Counted from the first letter of the stretch, positions 24,819 to 34,450 are shown. The stretch: 41,111 bases of DNA from Sphingomonas sp. RIT328 (GCF_000632225.1 NZ_JFYV01000027.1:1-41111); one strand, 5' to 3'. Numbers and translations are program-made. The notes: a model not told the origin generated them from the sequence alone.

Positions 24819-26021
24819 ATGGTGATGCGAACCCCGTCTCTTCTCGCGTGCGCCCGGCGCACCGCCGCACCGCGGGTGATGCGCGCCCTGCGCACCACCG
24901 CCGTCCTCGCTGCGCCCGCCCTGCTCGGCGGCTGCGACTGGGTGGTGATGAACCCGTCGGGCGACGTCGCCCGCCAGCAGGCCAATCTGATCCTGTGGTC
25001 GACCGGGCTGATGCTGCTCATCATCGTGCCGGTGATCGTGCTGACCCTGCTGTTCGCGTGGAAGTTCCGCCACACCAACGAGGACGCCGAATACCAGCCC
25101 GACTGGGACCATTCGACCGGGCTCGAGCTGATCATCTGGTCGGCGCCGCTGATGATCGTCATCGCGCTGGGCGCGATGACCTGGATCAGCACGCATGCGC
25201 TCGACCCCTACCGCCCGCTCGGCCGGATCGCACCGGGCCAGCGGGTGGCGAAGAACGGGAAGCCGCTCGAGATCCAGGTCGTCTCGCTCGACTGGAAGTG
25301 GCTGTTCATCTACCCCGAACAGGGCGTCGCGACGGTCAACGAACTGGTGCTGCCGACCAACCGGCAGGTGCAGTTCCGCATCACCTCGTCGTCGGTGATG
25401 AACACCTTCTACGTGCCCGCGATGGCCGGCATGATCTATTCGATGCCGGGTATGGAGACGCGGCTGCACGCCGTGCTCAACAAGCCGGGCCGGTTCGAGG
25501 GCCAGTCCGCCAATTACAGCGGCGCCGGCTTCTCCTACATGCACTTCACCGTCGACAGCGTCGACGATGCGGCCTTCGCCAAATGGGCGTCGGAGGCGCG
25601 ATCGGCGCAGCAGCGGCTCGACATGCCGACCTATGCCCAGCTCGAGAAGCCGAGCGAGAAGGTGCCGGCGATCCGTTACGCCGCGGTCCAGCCGCAATTG
25701 TTCGACCGCATCGTCGGCATGTGCACCAAGCCGGGTGAGACCTGCATGCAGGCGACGATGATGAAGGACGGTGCGATGGATCCGCATCGTGACAGTGGCC
25801 ACGGCATGACCGTCAACGACAGCGGCCACATGCGTGGCAGCGAGTCGAAGGGCGCCTTGCAGAAGGAGCCCGAGGAAAAGGGCAGCAGCCCGCACCGCAA
25901 CGCCCCGCGCGCTCCCGCGCCCGGCAGCAGCAAACCCGGCAACGCCGACAATCGTTCGATGACCGCCGCCGATCCGCTGCCCGCCCCCATCACCGGCCTC
26001 ACCGCCGCTGACCGTTCGTAG
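24819..26021 (+). CDS. cyoA: Cytochrome bo3-type ubiquinol oxidase subunit II
   Basis: A 400-residue protein with a lipoprotein signal (lipobox LLGGC), two membrane helices ([21 protein letters not shown] and [21 protein letters not shown]) and a periplasmic cupredoxin-like domain that lacks the CuA ligands, as expected for a quinol oxidase: [23 protein letters not shown] and [22 protein letters not shown]. The start at 24819 has CAGGAG eight bases upstream. Residues 320-400 form an added, apparently disordered tail rich in Ser, Pro, Gly and His. First gene of cyoABCD-surf1. Confidence 0.96.
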   Translation: MVMRTPSLLACARRTAAPRVMRALRTTAVLAAPALLGGCDWVVMNPSGDVARQQANLILWSTGLMLLIIVPVIVLTLLFAWKFRHTNEDAEYQPDWDHSTGLELIIWSAPLMIVIALGAMTWISTHALDPYRPLGRIAPGQRVAKNGKPLEIQVVSLDWKWLFIYPEQGVATVNELVLPTNRQVQFRITSSSVMNTFYVPAMAGMIYSMPGMETRLHAVLNKPGRFEGQSANYSGAGFSYMHFTVDSVDDAAFAKWASEARSAQQRLDMPTYAQLEKPSEKVPAIRYAAVQPQLFDRIVGMCTKPGETCMQATMMKDGAMDPHRDSGHGMTVNDSGHMRGSESKGALQKEPEEKGSSPHRNAPRAPAPGSSKPGNADNRSMTAADPLPAPITGLTAADRS

Positions 26022-26028
26022 GACCCAG

Positions 26029-28044
26029 ATGATGTCCGATGCCTTGCTCAAGACGATATTCGGGCGCCTGACGCTCGACAGTTTCCCGATCCACGAACCG
26101 ATCCTGATCGGCACCTTCGCGGTGGTCGCGATGGGCGGCGCCGCGATGCTTGCCGCGCTGACCTATTTCAAGGTCTGGGGCTATCTGTGGAAGGAATGGT
26201 TCACCTCGGTCGACCATAAGAAGATCGGGATCATGTATATGATCCTCGGCATCGTCATGCTGCTGCGTGGCTTTTCCGATGCGATCATGATGCGTGCGCA
26301 ACAGGCGATGGCGTTCGGCCCGAACGAAGGCTTCCTGCCCGCGCACCATTACGACCAGGTGTTCACCGCGCACGGCGTCATCATGATCTTCTTCGTGGCG
26401 ATGCCGTTCGTCACCGGGTTGATGAACTATGTCGTGCCGCTGCAGATCGGCGCGCGCGACGTCAGCTTCCCGTTCCTCAACAATTTCAGCTTCTGGATGA
26501 CCACCGCGGGCGCGGTGATCGTGATGGCGAGCCTGTTCGTCGGCGAGTTCGCGCGGACCGGCTGGCTGGCGATGGCGCCGCTGTCGGGGCTCGACTATTC
26601 GCCCGATGTCGGCGTCGACTATTACATATGGTCGTTGCAAATCGCCGGCGTCGGTACGCTGCTGTCCGGCGTCAACCTGCTCGCGACGATCATCAAGATG
26701 CGCGCACCGGGCATGAGCCTGATGAAGATGCCGGTCTTCACCTGGACCGCGCTTGCCACCAACGTGCTGATCGTCGCCGCCTTCCCGGTGCTGACCGCGG
26801 TGCTGGCGATGCTCAGCCTCGACCGGTACGTCGGCACGCACTTCTTCACCAACACCATGGGCGGCAACCCCATGATGTACGTCAACATGATCTGGATCTG
26901 GGGTCACCCGGAGGTGTACATCCTGATCCTGCCCGCGTTCGGCGTGTTCAGCGAGGTCACCTCGACCTTCTGCAGCAAGCGGATCTTCGGCTATACGTCG
27001 ATGGTCTACGCGATCCTGGTCATCACCATCCTCGCCTACCTCGTCTGGCTGCACCACTTCTTCACCATGGGGTCGGGGGCGAGCGTCAATTCGTTCTTCG
27101 GCATCACCACGATGATCATCTCGATCCCGACGGGCGCGAAGATCTTCAACTGGCTGTTCACCATGTACAAGGGGCGGATCCGCTTCGAACTGCCGATGAT
27201 GTGGACGATCGCATTCATGATCACCTTCGTGATCGGCGGCATGACCGGCGTGCTGCTCGCGGTGCCGCCCGCCGACTTCGTGCTGCACAATTCGCTGTTC
27301 CTGATCGCGCATTTCCACAACGTGATCATCGGCGGCGTGCTGTTCGGCATGTTCGCGGGGATCAACTACTGGTTCCCGAAGGCGTTCGGCTTCAAGCTCG
27401 ACAAGAAGTGGGGGACGATCAGCTTCTGGTTCTGGGTGATCGGCTTCTACGTCGCGTTCATGCCGCTCTACGTGCTCGGCCTGATGGGCGTGACGCGGCG
27501 CCTGCGCCACTTCGACGATCCGTCGCTGCAGATCTGGTTCATCATCGCCGCGATCGGGGCCGCGATGATCGCGGTCGGCATCGCCGCCTTCCTGATCCAG
27601 TTCTACGTCAGCTTCCGCAACCGCGAGGCGCTGCGCGACTGGACGGGCGATCCGTGGAATGCGCGCACGCTGGAATGGGCGACCTCGTCGCCGCCGCCGG
27701 CCTATAATTTCGCCTTCACCCCGGTCGTCCACGATCTCGACGCCTGGTATGACATGAAGTCGAACAATGCCGCGCGGCCGGTCAACGGCTTCCGCGACAT
27801 CCATATGCCGCGCAACACCGGCGCCGGCGTCATCCTCGCCGGTCTGTCGACGGTGATCGGGCTGGCGATGATCTGGTACATCTGGTGGCTCGCCGCGCTG
27901 GCGTTCGTCGGATTGCTGGCGGTCGCGGTCGGCCACACCTTCAACTATGACCGCGATTTCTACATCACCGCCGCCGAGGTCACCACGGCGGAGGACGAAC
28001 ATACCCGGCAGCTGACCGGACACGCTGCGGTCGCGGGGGCCTGA
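26029..28044 (+). CDS. cyoB: Cytochrome bo3-type ubiquinol oxidase subunit I
   Basis: A 671-residue heme-copper oxidase subunit. Heme b ligand in FTAHGVIM, CuB ligands in WGHPEVY (with the cross-linked Tyr) and LHHFFTMG, and the heme o3/b pair in AHFHNVI are all present. The quinone-site residues R-x-x-x-D ([10 protein letters not shown]) and the D-channel entry GARDV with LNNFSFW are kept. It reduces oxygen to water and pumps protons. It follows cyoA by seven bases; a second in-frame ATG follows immediately. Confidence 0.98.
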   Translation: MMSDALLKTIFGRLTLDSFPIHEPILIGTFAVVAMGGAAMLAALTYFKVWGYLWKEWFTSVDHKKIGIMYMILGIVMLLRGFSDAIMMRAQQAMAFGPNEGFLPAHHYDQVFTAHGVIMIFFVAMPFVTGLMNYVVPLQIGARDVSFPFLNNFSFWMTTAGAVIVMASLFVGEFARTGWLAMAPLSGLDYSPDVGVDYYIWSLQIAGVGTLLSGVNLLATIIKMRAPGMSLMKMPVFTWTALATNVLIVAAFPVLTAVLAMLSLDRYVGTHFFTNTMGGNPMMYVNMIWIWGHPEVYILILPAFGVFSEVTSTFCSKRIFGYTSMVYAILVITILAYLVWLHHFFTMGSGASVNSFFGITTMIISIPTGAKIFNWLFTMYKGRIRFELPMMWTIAFMITFVIGGMTGVLLAVPPADFVLHNSLFLIAHFHNVIIGGVLFGMFAGINYWFPKAFGFKLDKKWGTISFWFWVIGFYVAFMPLYVLGLMGVTRRLRHFDDPSLQIWFIIAAIGAAMIAVGIAAFLIQFYVSFRNREALRDWTGDPWNARTLEWATSSPPPAYNFAFTPVVHDLDAWYDMKSNNAARPVNGFRDIHMPRNTGAGVILAGLSTVIGLAMIWYIWWLAALAFVGLLAVAVGHTFNYDRDFYITAAEVTTAEDEHTRQLTGHAAVAGA

Positions 28045-28049
28045 GGATC

Positions 28050-28679
28050 ATGAGCGAAGCAACCATTCCACCGGGCACCCAGGCCCCGGTCTTTTACGAG
28101 ACCGACGAACATCATCACGACGCCGGCGGCAGCACGATGCTGGGCTTCTGGCTGTACCTGATGAGCGACTGTCTGATCTTCGCGATGCTGTTCGCCGCTT
28201 ATGGCGTCTACGGCGGCAGCTATGCCGGCGGACCGCAGCCGCACGAGATCTTCGAGCTGCCGCTGGTCGCGCTCAACACGTCGATGCTGCTGCTGTCGTC
28301 GATCACCTACGGCTTTGCGATGCTGGCGATGAACGACGGCAAGGTGCGCGCCGTGCAGGGCTGGCTGGCGATCACCGGCCTGTTCGGCCTCGCCTTCCTC
28401 AGCATCGAGCTGTACGAATTCTCGACGCTGATCCAGGAAGGCGCGGGGCCGCAGCGCAGCGCCTTCCTGTCGTCCTTCTTCACCCTCGTCGGCACGCACG
28501 GGCTGCACGTCACCTTCGGCATCATCTGGCTGGTGACGCTGATGGTCCAGGTCGGCCGCAAGGGGCTGATCGCCGCCAACCAGCGTCGCCTGCAATGCCT
28601 GTCGCTGTTCTGGCACTTCCTCGACGTGATCTGGATCGGCGTCTTCACCTTCGTCTATTTGCTGGGAGTGCTGCGATGA
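28050..28679 (+). CDS. cyoC: Cytochrome bo3-type ubiquinol oxidase subunit III
   Basis: A 209-residue protein with five membrane helices. GFWLYLMSDCLIFAMLFAAYGVY and FFTLVGTHGLHVTFGIIWL, then FWHFLDVIWIGVFTFVYLLG, are typical of subunit III, which stabilises subunit I and its proton uptake. It starts five bases after cyoB and its stop overlaps the cyoD start (ATGA). A His-rich stretch (DEHHHD) sits before the first helix. Confidence 0.97.
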   Translation: MSEATIPPGTQAPVFYETDEHHHDAGGSTMLGFWLYLMSDCLIFAMLFAAYGVYGGSYAGGPQPHEIFELPLVALNTSMLLLSSITYGFAMLAMNDGKVRAVQGWLAITGLFGLAFLSIELYEFSTLIQEGAGPQRSAFLSSFFTLVGTHGLHVTFGIIWLVTLMVQVGRKGLIAANQRRLQCLSLFWHFLDVIWIGVFTFVYLLGVLR

Positions 28680-29101
28680 GCGCGGACACGCATCACGATC
28701 ATGGCCATGCGCCGGGCGCGCACGGTCACGACCCGCACGACAATGCGCATGGCCATGGCCATTCGTCGGAAGGCGCGCACGGCAGCCGCAAGGATTATCT
28801 GATCGGCTTCGTGCTGTCGGTGATCCTCACCGCCATCCCGTTCGGGCTGGTGATGAGCGGCGTGATCGCCGATCCGCGTATCACCGCCGGCATCATCATG
28901 GTGTTCGCGCTGGTGCAGATCGTCGTCCACATGATCTACTTCCTGCACATGAACGCCAAGTCGGAACAGGGCTGGACGCTGATGGCGCTGATCTTCACGA
29001 TCATCGTCCTCACCATCTGTCTCGCCGGGTCGATGTGGGTGATGTACCACATGAACCTCAACATGATGCCGAACATGGGCGGAGACGCGAGCGCGATGTG
29101 A
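28676..29101 (+). CDS. cyoD: Cytochrome bo3-type ubiquinol oxidase subunit IV, His-rich
   Basis: A 141-residue protein. Three membrane helices begin near residue 38 (KDYLIGFVLSVILTAIPFGLVM, IVHMIYFLHMNAKSEQGW, LIFTIIVLTICLAGSMWVMYHMN), as in subunit IV, which helps assembly. The N-terminal extension carries eleven histidines in the first 35 residues (HHDHGH, HGHDPH, HGHGH), longer and richer than in typical CyoD. Its stop overlaps the GTG start of the SURF1 gene. The extension may bind metal. Confidence 0.93.
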   Translation: MSADTHHDHGHAPGAHGHDPHDNAHGHGHSSEGAHGSRKDYLIGFVLSVILTAIPFGLVMSGVIADPRITAGIIMVFALVQIVVHMIYFLHMNAKSEQGWTLMALIFTIIVLTICLAGSMWVMYHMNLNMMPNMGGDASAM

Positions 29102-29799
29102 GCGGGCGGGCGTCCCGTTCTGCGCTGGCGACCGGCCTGACGCTGGTCGCGATCGCGCTGCTGATCGGCCTCGGCATCTGGCAGCTCGAGCGGCGGACGT
29201 GGAAGCTCGCGCTGATCGCGCATACCGAACGCCAGCTCCGCCAGCCGCCGGTCGCAGCGCCGGGGCCGGCGGCCTGGCCGGCGGTCGGCAGCGACGACGT
29301 CTACCGGCCCGTGCGGGTCACCGGCCGTTATCGCGCCGGCGCCGACACCTATGTGCAGGCGGTGACCGAGCTCGGCGGCGGTTTCTGGCTGCTCACCCCC
29401 TTCGAGACGCGCGGCTTCACCGTCCTGATCAACCGCGGCTTCGTGCCGGCGGAGCGACGCGGCCGGATCGCCGTGCCCGCCGCCCCGCAGACGGTGGTGG
29501 GCCTGCTGCGGCTCAGCGAGCCGGGTGGCGGCTTCCTGCGGCACAATGATCCGGCTGCGGATCGCTGGTATTCGCGCGATGTCGCGGCGATCGCGGCGAC
29601 GCGGCGGCTGGGGACGGTGGCGCCCTATTTCATCGACGCGCGCGAGCCGCACGTGGGTTTCCCACGCGGCGGGCTGACGGTGGTGACCTTCCGCAACAGC
29701 CATCTCGTTTATGCGCTGACCTGGTTCGGGCTCGCGGCGCTGGTTGCATTGATGGCATGGCGGGTGCGGCGGCCGTCGGCCGGTTCATCAGACCGGTGA
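29098..29799 (+). CDS. SURF1-family oxidase assembly protein
   Basis: A 233-residue protein with an N-terminal and a C-terminal membrane helix and the family motifs LGIWQLERRTWKLALI, YRPVRVTGRYRAG, GFWLLTPFETRGFTVLINRGFVP and SHLVYALTWFGLAAL. SURF1 helps insert heme into heme-copper oxidases. The GTG start at 29098 overlaps the cyoD stop (GTGA), so the gene is coupled to cyoABCD. cyoE, the heme O synthase gene, is not in this cluster. Confidence 0.92.
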   Translation: MSGRASRSALATGLTLVAIALLIGLGIWQLERRTWKLALIAHTERQLRQPPVAAPGPAAWPAVGSDDVYRPVRVTGRYRAGADTYVQAVTELGGGFWLLTPFETRGFTVLINRGFVPAERRGRIAVPAAPQTVVGLLRLSEPGGGFLRHNDPAADRWYSRDVAAIAATRRLGTVAPYFIDAREPHVGFPRGGLTVVTFRNSHLVYALTWFGLAALVALMAWRVRRPSAGSSDR

Positions 29800-29802
29800 G
29801 GG

Positions 29803-29920
29803 TTCGCGCGGAGGCGCGGAGGCGCGGAGACTGTTTGGAGGCTCGCGTCAGTTTCGCCTCACCGGCAGACAGGAAGAGCTGCGCTCGCGGCGCCTAGCTA
29901 CCTCCGCGCCTCCAGGTGAA
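29803..29920. repeat. Intergenic inverted repeat (gcggaggcgcggag type)
   Basis: The left end 29803-29829 contains ggaggcgc in direct tandem (period 9) and the right end 29901-29920 is its inverse with 17 of 20 matches. The two ends bracket about 70 bases with no gene, between SURF1 and the DUF4169 gene. The form resembles repeated intergenic elements of sphingomonads; copy number cannot be seen here. Confidence 0.55.
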
Positions 29921-29925
29921 TTCTA

Positions 29926-30102
29926 TCAATCCTCGAGCTTCGCCCCGTCGACGATCCGGTCGACGCGCGCCCGATCGGCATCATCGGCAGCGCGCTCGGA
30001 CTTGGTGCGGCCGAACTTGGCGCGGTTGGCGGCGGCGGTGCGGTCGGCAGCGGCGCGGGCGGCGGCCTTGCGCGCGGTGCGGAGGTTGATGATCTCGGCC
30101 AT
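29926..30102 (-). CDS. DUF4169 family protein
   Basis: A 58-residue, highly basic and alanine-rich helical protein: MAEIINLRTARKAAARAAAD ... KFGRTKSERAADD, which matches my recollection of the DUF4169 signature. The start at 30102 gives the typical MAEIINLR. Function unknown; charge suggests nucleic-acid or ribosome contact, which is inference only. It follows the exonuclease gene on the same strand after 40 bases. Confidence 0.85.
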   Translation of the reverse strand: MAEIINLRTARKAAARAAADRTAAANRAKFGRTKSERAADDADRARVDRIVDGAKLED

Positions 30103-30142
30103 GCCGCCGCCTAGCAGAGCGCGGCCGGGCGGGGGAGGGGCG

Positions 30143-30682
30143 TCACGCGCGCGCCTGCGCCGCGTCACGGACGAGGCACCAGCGCCGCCATTCGTCGCGT
30201 GCGTCGGCGAGCGCGCGATGCGTGGGCACGTCGCGGTCGCGCACCTCGGCGAGCGCGACGACATCCGCCACGGTCCGGCCGAGCATATCCGCCGGCACGA
30301 TGTCGCGCAGCAAAGCGGTGGCGGTCGCCCGCTGCGCCTCCTCGGTGTCGCGCAGGCGCAGGGCGTGGCGCGGCAGCTTGGCGGCGCGGAGCAGCGCGCT
30401 CAGCCATTTGCCGTCCCACGACGGCGCGCTCGCGAACAGGTCATGCCCGGTGAGCGTCTCGACCATCCGCCGCGCGACGACGTCATGCGCGACGCCGTCT
30501 GCCGCCAGCGTCGCGCGCGGGATATGGTGGATCGCCTCGGCGGCATCGTCCCAGTCGGTCCATTGCGCCGCGGGGCGGATCAGGTGGCTTTCCTCGCGCC
30601 CGTCCTCGAACACCCAGGCGACCTCGATCGGATAGCTGCGTTTGGCGAGGGAGGAGGCTTCGAAGTCGAGGAAGACGTACAT
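30143..30682 (-). CDS. DEDDh-type 3'-5' exonuclease-like protein
   Basis: A 179-residue protein. FLDFEASSL at residues 4-12 supplies the DxE of motif I, a WSD-like stretch lies in SAPSWDGKWL, and HRALADARDEW near the C-terminus provides the H-x4-D motif III. These are the catalytic residues of the RNase T / DnaQ superfamily. It probably trims RNA or DNA 3' ends. The start at 30682 places the first motif at the N-terminus as usual; earlier in-frame ATGs extend into antisense-like sequence. It ends 40 bases before DUF4169. Confidence 0.8.
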   Translation of the reverse strand: MYVFLDFEASSLAKRSYPIEVAWVFEDGREESHLIRPAAQWTDWDDAAEAIHHIPRATLAADGVAHDVVARRMVETLTGHDLFASAPSWDGKWLSALLRAAKLPRHALRLRDTEEAQRATATALLRDIVPADMLGRTVADVVALAEVRDRDVPTHRALADARDEWRRWCLVRDAAQARA

Positions 30683-30713
30683 GGCTGTGCAACGCGCAGC
30701 GGCGCGAAAGGGA

Positions 30714-31778
30714 TCAGTCGCGCGCCGATCGCCGCCACGCCAGCGCGAGCAGCAGCCGGACCCATCGCGCCGCGCCCGGGCGGAGCAGCAGCCAGTCGCG
30801 GATCGCGGGTCCCTGCTCGGCACCGATCACCCGCTTATAACCGCTGTCTCCGGCGCCCCAGTCGACGCGCGTCACGCCGCGGCCGAGCGCAGCGACCAGA
30901 TTGCGGTAGGAGAGCAGCTTGCCGGGCGAATGTCTCGCATAGGCCGGGTCATAGCTGTTCGCGATGGCATATCGCAGGGCGCCGGCGTCGAGGTCGAAGG
31001 AGAAAGCCACCGGCCTGCCGTCGATCGTCAGCAGTGCCGCGCGGAACATCGCCGCGAGCGCCGGGTCGGCGGCGGCGGCGCGCCAGAAGGCGCCATGGCC
31101 GGTCGCGGTGAACTTGGCGTCCGACCCGTCGGTGCGCGCGGCGATCCAGCTCGCCTGTTCGACGTCCGCGAGCAGGTCGAACCCCGCCGGCCAGTCGGCG
31201 CCATCGAGGAAGCGCCAGGCGAGCGTACCGTGTTCGGCGAGATGCTTTTCGTGGAAGCGGTTCTTGCGCAGCGTCGAATTGCGTGGCCAGCCCTGGGCCT
31301 GCGCTGCCGCCATGTCGAGCAGCCAGCTGTCGGCGACGAACCGGTCGAGCACGCTCCAGCCACGCGCGCGGGCCAGTGCGATCAGCCGCGCGGCGGCGGC
31401 GTCGCCGTCATAGACCGGGCCGATGCGCAAAGCGCGGACGGTCTGCGCCAGTATCACGAGCAACGCGTCGAGCACGGCATCGTCCGAATCGGCGGCGAGC
31501 GGGAAGCTTCGGAACGGCCAATAGCTTCCCGGTATCGTGGCAAGGCGCGCAGGCCGTGGGCCGAGCGGGACGATCGGCAGCGCGGCGACCGGTATCCCGC
31601 TCGCGGTGACGAGCATCGTCCGCGCCGTACCGCCATAAGCGGCGATCGCCGCGCGATACCAGCCGCGCCGCAGAAAGCGATGTGTCGGTGCCGCCGCTGC
31701 GGCGACCGTATCGATCGCGGCGGGCAGCCCGTCGACGAGCGTGGCGATGGGGGCGGGGGGCATCACGTCGCCACGCAT
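30714..31778 (-). CDS. GNAT-fold acyltransferase (FemAB/BioF2-like)
   Basis: A 354-residue protein with a C-terminal acyltransferase_6-type domain: LRKNRFHEKHLAEHG, AALLTIDGRPVAFSFDLDAGALRYAIANSYDPAYARHSPGKLLSYRNL and WGAGDSGYKRVIGAEQGP. Family members take part in envelope and polysaccharide modification; the substrate is unknown. An ATG at 31763 is an alternative start; neither has a strong ribosome-binding site. It is the upstream neighbour of the exonuclease on the same strand (31 bases) and divergent from DUF2721. Confidence 0.8.
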   Translation of the reverse strand: MRGDVMPPAPIATLVDGLPAAIDTVAAAAAPTHRFLRRGWYRAAIAAYGGTARTMLVTASGIPVAALPIVPLGPRPARLATIPGSYWPFRSFPLAADSDDAVLDALLVILAQTVRALRIGPVYDGDAAAARLIALARARGWSVLDRFVADSWLLDMAAAQAQGWPRNSTLRKNRFHEKHLAEHGTLAWRFLDGADWPAGFDLLADVEQASWIAARTDGSDAKFTATGHGAFWRAAAADPALAAMFRAALLTIDGRPVAFSFDLDAGALRYAIANSYDPAYARHSPGKLLSYRNLVAALGRGVTRVDWGAGDSGYKRVIGAEQGPAIRDWLLLRPGAARWVRLLLALAWRRSARD

Positions 31779-31847
31779 AGGCTGCGGCGTCTTACCATGC
31801 GGTGCACCAGCCCTTCCCCGATCGCGGATGCAGCTTATGATAGCATC

Positions 31848-32300
31848 ATGCCCGTGCTGTTCCAGGTTTCGACGATCGCCCAGACGATCCAATTGTCGCT
31901 CGCGCCGGTGTTCATGCTCGCGGCGATCGGCCAGATCCTCAACGTTCTCGCCGGCCGGCTGGCGCGGGTGATCGATCGCGCGCGGATCCTCGAAGAGCGC
32001 GTGGTGGAGATCGACGTGCCCGCCGACCGCACGCGCTACATCTGGGAGCTCAAGCTGCTCGACGAGCGCATGTCGATCATCAACGCGGCGCTGTTCCTCG
32101 CGGTGTCGAGCGCGGTGATGGCCTGCCTCGTCATCGCCTTGCTGTTCATCGCCAATATCGCGAAATTCCACATCGGGACGTGGATCGCTCTGGTGTTCAT
32201 CGTCGCGGTGTCGTTGCTGATCTGCTGCCTCACCGCCTTCATGTGGGAGGTGCGCGTGTCGCTGCGCGCCATCCACGTGCGCAAGGAGATCCTGTCGTGA
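31848..32300 (+). CDS. DUF2721 family membrane protein
   Basis: A 150-residue protein with three membrane segments. TIAQTIQLSLAPVFMLAAIGQILNVLAGRLARVIDRAR is the family signature; a charged loop and two more helices follow. Function unknown. Its stop overlaps the GTG start of the DUF4345 gene (GTGA), so the two are coupled. Confidence 0.87.
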   Translation: MPVLFQVSTIAQTIQLSLAPVFMLAAIGQILNVLAGRLARVIDRARILEERVVEIDVPADRTRYIWELKLLDERMSIINAALFLAVSSAVMACLVIALLFIANIAKFHIGTWIALVFIVAVSLLICCLTAFMWEVRVSLRAIHVRKEILS

Positions 32301-32713
32301 GCCCCGCGATCGAGCGGCGCGCCCTGCAGGGGGTGGTGGCGATCGCCTGCCTCGTGCCGCTGATCGTCGGCGGGCAGAGCGTGCTGCACGGGCCGGGGTT
32401 CCTAGGCCATCCGCCGGTGATCCCGACCGATCTCGACAGCCATTTCCGCTATGTCTCGGGCATCTTCTTCGCGGTCGGCGTCGCCTTCGCGAGCTGCGTG
32501 CCGCAGATCGAGGCGCGCGGCGCGCGGTTCCGATTGCTCGGCGCGCTGATCGTCGCGGGCGGACTGGCGCGGGTGGTGTCGCTCGTCGCGGTCGGCGTGC
32601 CGTCGTCGGGGCATCTGTTCGGCTTCGCGATGGAATTGGGCGCGGTGCCGCTGCTGATGCTGTGGCAGGCGCGGGTGGCGCGGCGATGGTCCGGATCGCC
32701 GCTCCGGCCCTGA
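32297..32713 (+). CDS. DUF4345 family membrane protein
   Basis: A 138-residue protein with four membrane helices and DSHFRYVSGIFFAVGVAF, a family-like motif of DUF4345. It begins with GTG at 32297, with AAGGAG eight bases upstream, inside the end of the DUF2721 gene. Function unknown. It is convergent with the fasciclin gene, 16 bases away. Confidence 0.83.
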   Translation: MSPAIERRALQGVVAIACLVPLIVGGQSVLHGPGFLGHPPVIPTDLDSHFRYVSGIFFAVGVAFASCVPQIEARGARFRLLGALIVAGGLARVVSLVAVGVPSSGHLFGFAMELGAVPLLMLWQARVARRWSGSPLRP

Positions 32714-32729
32714 CCGGCCGAGGGCACGC

Positions 32730-33338
32730 TTATTGCGGCAGCGTCGGCACCAGCACGCCGTTGACCACATGGATCACGCCATTCACCTGCGCGATATCGG
32801 CGGCCTCGACATAGCTGCGATTGCCGGTGGCGCTGGTCAGCGTGATCACGTCGCCGGTCAGCGTCGCGGTGATCGGCTGGCCGCCGAGCGTCACCAGCGT
32901 CGCGCGACCGCCACCGGCGCGGATCCGCTGCGTCAGCTGCTCGGTGGTCAGCGTGCCGGCGACGATATGATAGCGCAGCAGCGTCACCAGCGCGGCACGG
33001 TTGGCGGGGGCGAGCAGATCGCCGGCGATCCCCGGCGCGAGGCGGGCGAAGGCGGTGTCGCTCGGCGCGAACAGCGTATAGGGGCCGGTGCCGGACAGCA
33101 AGGCGTCAAGTTCGGCGGTGCGCAGTTCGCTGGCGAGCGTGCCGAGCCCCGGCGTCGCCGCGATCGAGGCGGCGATCGTCGCCTCCGATTCGATCCGCGA
33201 CGGATCGACCGCGACCGGCGCGGCGGCGGCGGCGGGCGGCGGCGGCGCGGCGACCGGCGCGGTGGCGGGGGGCACGCAGCCGGCAAGCAGCGCGAGGGCG
33301 ACGACGGCAAGCGGCCGGGCATACGAAAAACGGTTCAT
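32730..33338 (-). CDS. Fasciclin-domain lipoprotein
   Basis: A 202-residue protein with a lipoprotein signal (VVALALLAGC, lipobox near residue 21), an Ala/Pro-rich linker and one FAS1 domain: FAPSDTAFARLAPG (H1 motif), LLRYHIVAGTLTTEQLT (YH motif), and NGVIHVVNGVLVP at the end. FAS1 domains mediate adhesion between proteins or cells. The start at 33338 puts a charged n-region before the signal. It lies downstream of oxyR on the same strand with 37 bases between; not obviously part of the regulon. Confidence 0.9.
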   Translation of the reverse strand: MNRFSYARPLAVVALALLAGCVPPATAPVAAPPPPAAAAAPVAVDPSRIESEATIAASIAATPGLGTLASELRTAELDALLSGTGPYTLFAPSDTAFARLAPGIAGDLLAPANRAALVTLLRYHIVAGTLTTEQLTQRIRAGGGRATLVTLGGQPITATLTGDVITLTSATGNRSYVEAADIAQVNGVIHVVNGVLVPTLPQ

Positions 33339-33375
33339 GCGCAGGCCTCTACGCCCGAGCCGCGTCGCGGTTGCG

Positions 33376-34278
33376 TCACCGCGCCTCGGCGAGGGCCGCG
33401 GCGAGCAGCTGAAAGTCCTTCTCGCGCGGGCTCGCCCGCCGCCACACCAGCGCGATGCGCCGCACCGCATTGTCGGCATCGAGCGGTCGCGCGACGATAT
33501 TGGTATGGTCGAGGATGCCGGCCTTGAGCGCCATCTCCGGCAGCATCGTCATGCCGAGGCCGTTGTCGACCATCTGCACGATCGTATGCAGCGAGGTGCC
33601 GAGCATCGTCGCCTCGGCGCGCAGCTCCGGCCGGTTGCAGGCCGACAGCGCGTGATCCTTGAGGCAATGCCCGTCTTCGAGCAGCAGCAGCCGCGTCTCG
33701 TCGATCAGCGCGGCGGGAATCGACGGCGGGTCGCTCGGCATGTCCTGCGGCTGGTAGGCGACGAACAGGCGATCGTCGAACAGCGGCTCCGACGCGACGT
33801 CGCCGCAGGCGAAGGGCAGGGCGAGCAGCACGCAATCGGTACGGCCGTTGTGCAGCCCCTCGCAGGCCGCGCCCGAAGGCTCCTCGCGCAGGAACAGCTT
33901 GAGGTCGGGATAGTCGCGCCGCAGCCGCGGCAGGATATGCGGCAGCATGAACGGTGCGATCGTCGGGATGACGCTCATCCGCATCTCGCCCGACAGCGGC
34001 CGTCCGGCGGCGCGGGCGATGTCGCCCAATTCCTCCGCCTCGCGCAGCACCCGCCGCGCCTTGTCGGCGATCCGGTCGCCGAGCGGCGTGAAGCGGACGA
34101 CGCGGCGGGTGCGCTCGACCAGGGTCACGCCGATCAGCGTCTCGAGTTCGCGCAGACCCGCGGACAGCGTCGACTGGGTGACGAAACAGGCATCGGCCGC
34201 ACGGCCGAAATGGCCCGCATCCTTGAGCGCGACGAGATATTGCAGCTGCTTGAGCGTGGGAAGGTAGGTCGCCGCCAT
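33376..34278 (-). CDS. oxyR: Hydrogen peroxide-sensing LysR regulator OxyR
   Basis: A 300-residue LysR-type protein. An N-terminal helix-turn-helix (HFGRAADACFVTQSTLSAGLRELE) is followed by the effector domain. The redox pair is present as GHCLKDHALSAC, Cys205 and Cys214, nine residues apart exactly as Cys199 and Cys208 of E. coli OxyR. Peroxide forms the disulfide and switches it to an activator of ahpC, katG and related genes. Its position 172 bases after ahpF on the same strand, with ahpC beyond, matches its role. Confidence 0.94.
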   Translation of the reverse strand: MAATYLPTLKQLQYLVALKDAGHFGRAADACFVTQSTLSAGLRELETLIGVTLVERTRRVVRFTPLGDRIADKARRVLREAEELGDIARAAGRPLSGEMRMSVIPTIAPFMLPHILPRLRRDYPDLKLFLREEPSGAACEGLHNGRTDCVLLALPFACGDVASEPLFDDRLFVAYQPQDMPSDPPSIPAALIDETRLLLLEDGHCLKDHALSACNRPELRAEATMLGTSLHTIVQMVDNGLGMTMLPEMALKAGILDHTNIVARPLDADNAVRRIALVWRRASPREKDFQLLAAALAEAR

Positions 34279-34326
34279 GGCCCGCGAGATAGGCGGGCGG
34301 GGCGGAGGGCGCTACCCCTTATCCTG

Positions 34327-34434
34327 CCCGGTGCGGGGAAGGGATCGTTCGCGAAGCGAATGGGGGGCTTCCGCAAACGTCGCAGTTGCGGAAGCCCCTT
34401 CGTCACCGCATCCCGGCTACCTCCCCGCGCCGGG
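34327..34434. repeat. Nested inverted repeats between ahpF and oxyR
   Basis: An outer pair (34327-34339 and 34422-34434, 12 of 13 matching) encloses an inner perfect 13-bp hairpin, ggggcttccgcaa (34364-34376) with ttgcggaagcccc (34386-34398). The element fills the gap between ahpF and oxyR. Either arm could act as a transcript end; the nested form is also that of sphingomonad repeated intergenic elements. Confidence 0.7.
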
Positions 34435-34450
34435 GAACTAACTTTAACGG

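Noticed and set aside
25999..28023. Long minus-strand frame opposite cyoB
   Set aside because: His/Asp/Arg-rich shadow of cyoB; cyoB is certain.
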